Assembly (NCBI GenBank): GCA_049663805.1
Contig: JBATEB010000134.1
Location: 1-6,522, forward strand
Reading direction: 5' to 3'
From: VBDM01 sp049663805
Lineage (GTDB): Bacteria > Pseudomonadota > Gammaproteobacteria > Burkholderiales > SG8-39
Length of the DNA: 6,522 nucleotides
Under the pieces are notes generated by a model. That model ran no database searches, had not been told where the DNA came from, and saw only the letters and a list, made by a program, of their open reading frames with translations. Positions 6,156 through 6,522 of this stretch are shown here, one piece after another. Position numbers and translations under genes: made by a program. Each line of letters opens with the position of its first letter. The first letter of the stretch is position 1.

Positions 6156-6181
6156 GGGCCGCGGTGCGGCCCTTTCGTTTT
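6156..6181 (+). terminator. Intrinsic-terminator-like hairpin, 15 bases before azlC
   Basis: GGGCCGC (6156-6162) pairs perfectly with GCGGCCC (6166-6172) around the three-base loop GGT, and TTTCGTTTT (6173-6181) follows. This is the form of a Rho-independent terminator, although the T run is interrupted by CG. It could end the rmuC-nitroreductase transcript. It lies only 15 bases upstream of the azlC ATG, leaving no room for an azlC promoter after it, so it may instead act in the azlC leader. An upstream segment, 6133-6139, can pair with its 5' arm. Confidence 0.55.
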
Positions 6182-6196
6182 GACGGAACCACGAAA

Positions 6197-6522
6197 ATGA
6201 GACGCGAGCAGATTTCGGCGCTGCGCGAAGGCGCTCTCGCCTCGGCCGCGCTCCTCGTCGGCATCGTGCCCTGGGGAGTCGTGGCGGGCGTCGCGATGGT
6301 GAGCGCGGGTCTGTCGCAGTGGCAGGCAGTCGCGATGAGCGTGCTCGTGTTCGCGGGCACGGCCCAGCTCGCCGTCCTGCCGCTCCTCATCGCAAAAGCA
6401 CCCCTGTGGGTGATGCTCGCCACGGCGCTCGTCGTGAATCTTCGCTACGTCATCTACAGCGCGGTCCTCGCGCCGCACTTCGAGCCTCTGCCGCGGCCCG
6501 GGCGCGTGCTGCTCTCCTACAT
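6197..6522 (+). CDS. azlC: AzlC family branched-chain amino-acid permease (3' end beyond the window)
   Basis: The first 108 codons of an AzlC-type membrane protein, the large subunit of the AzlCD exporter for branched-chain amino acids and analogues. Segments at about 12-34, 41-64 and 68-91 are hydrophobic. The family hallmarks are FAGTAQLAVLPLL (52-64) and ALVVNLRYVIYSA (77-89). Full members run to about 230-250 residues, so more than half lies outside, and a small azlD partner would be expected next. The ATG at 6197 has only a weak upstream CGGA. An in-frame GTG at 6164 would add 11 residues (VRPFRFDGTTK) and place the start inside the hairpin. No promoter was found in the 163-base gap, so it may depend on read-through from the nitroreductase operon. 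Confidence 0.92.
   Translation, partial: MRREQISALREGALASAALLVGIVPWGVVAGVAMVSAGLSQWQAVAMSVLVFAGTAQLAVLPLLIAKAPLWVMLATALVVNLRYVIYSAVLAPHFEPLPRPGRVLLSY

Overview
The window reads as a piece of a high-G+C proteobacterial chromosome, most likely a betaproteobacterium (Burkholderiales or Nitrosomonadales type). The basis is the strong G/C preference at third codon positions, the tesA/ybbA/ybbP gene order, the RmuC and AzlC family types, and a palindromic intergenic repeat of a kind I associate from memory with such genomes. No species can be named from sequence alone.

Layout. Positions 1-250 hold no intact gene. On the + strand they carry what looks like the frameshifted 3' end of a protein, possibly an outer-membrane barrel. 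Next come tesA (minus strand, 251-865) and, back to back with it, ybbA (864-1568) and ybbP (1576-4062) on the + strand. The tesA and ybbA start codons share two bases, so there is no intergenic space. Their promoters must therefore lie inside each other's coding sequence, and a perfect TATAAT (697-702, +) sits inside tesA at a suitable place for ybbAP. A perfect 25-bp inverted repeat (4061-4137) begins in the ybbP stop codon. After it come rmuC (4156-5277) and an FMN nitroreductase (5287-6033), joined by a near-perfect Shine-Dalgarno sequence that includes the rmuC stop codon. A 163-nt gap then holds a short open frame and a terminator-like hairpin. The window ends inside an azlC-type transporter gene (6197 to the edge).

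How the genes work together. TesA is a periplasmic GDSL thioesterase/lysophospholipase. YbbA (ATPase) and YbbP (large FtsX-type membrane protein) form an ABC complex of the MacB/LolCDE superfamily that does not act as a classical transmembrane transporter. Together they form a conserved envelope module, probably pulling lipid-like substrates from the inner membrane for hydrolysis by TesA. RmuC is a membrane-anchored nuclease-like protein linked to inverted-repeat recombination. The nitroreductase substrate is unknown. AzlC is the large subunit of a branched-chain amino-acid exporter.

Most of the window is ordinary housekeeping content. I do not see a new multi-gene system. The points worth a second look are the fused divergent starts with a buried promoter, the palindrome placed directly before rmuC, the mutually exclusive RNA hairpins before azlC, and the frameshifted remnant at the left edge.
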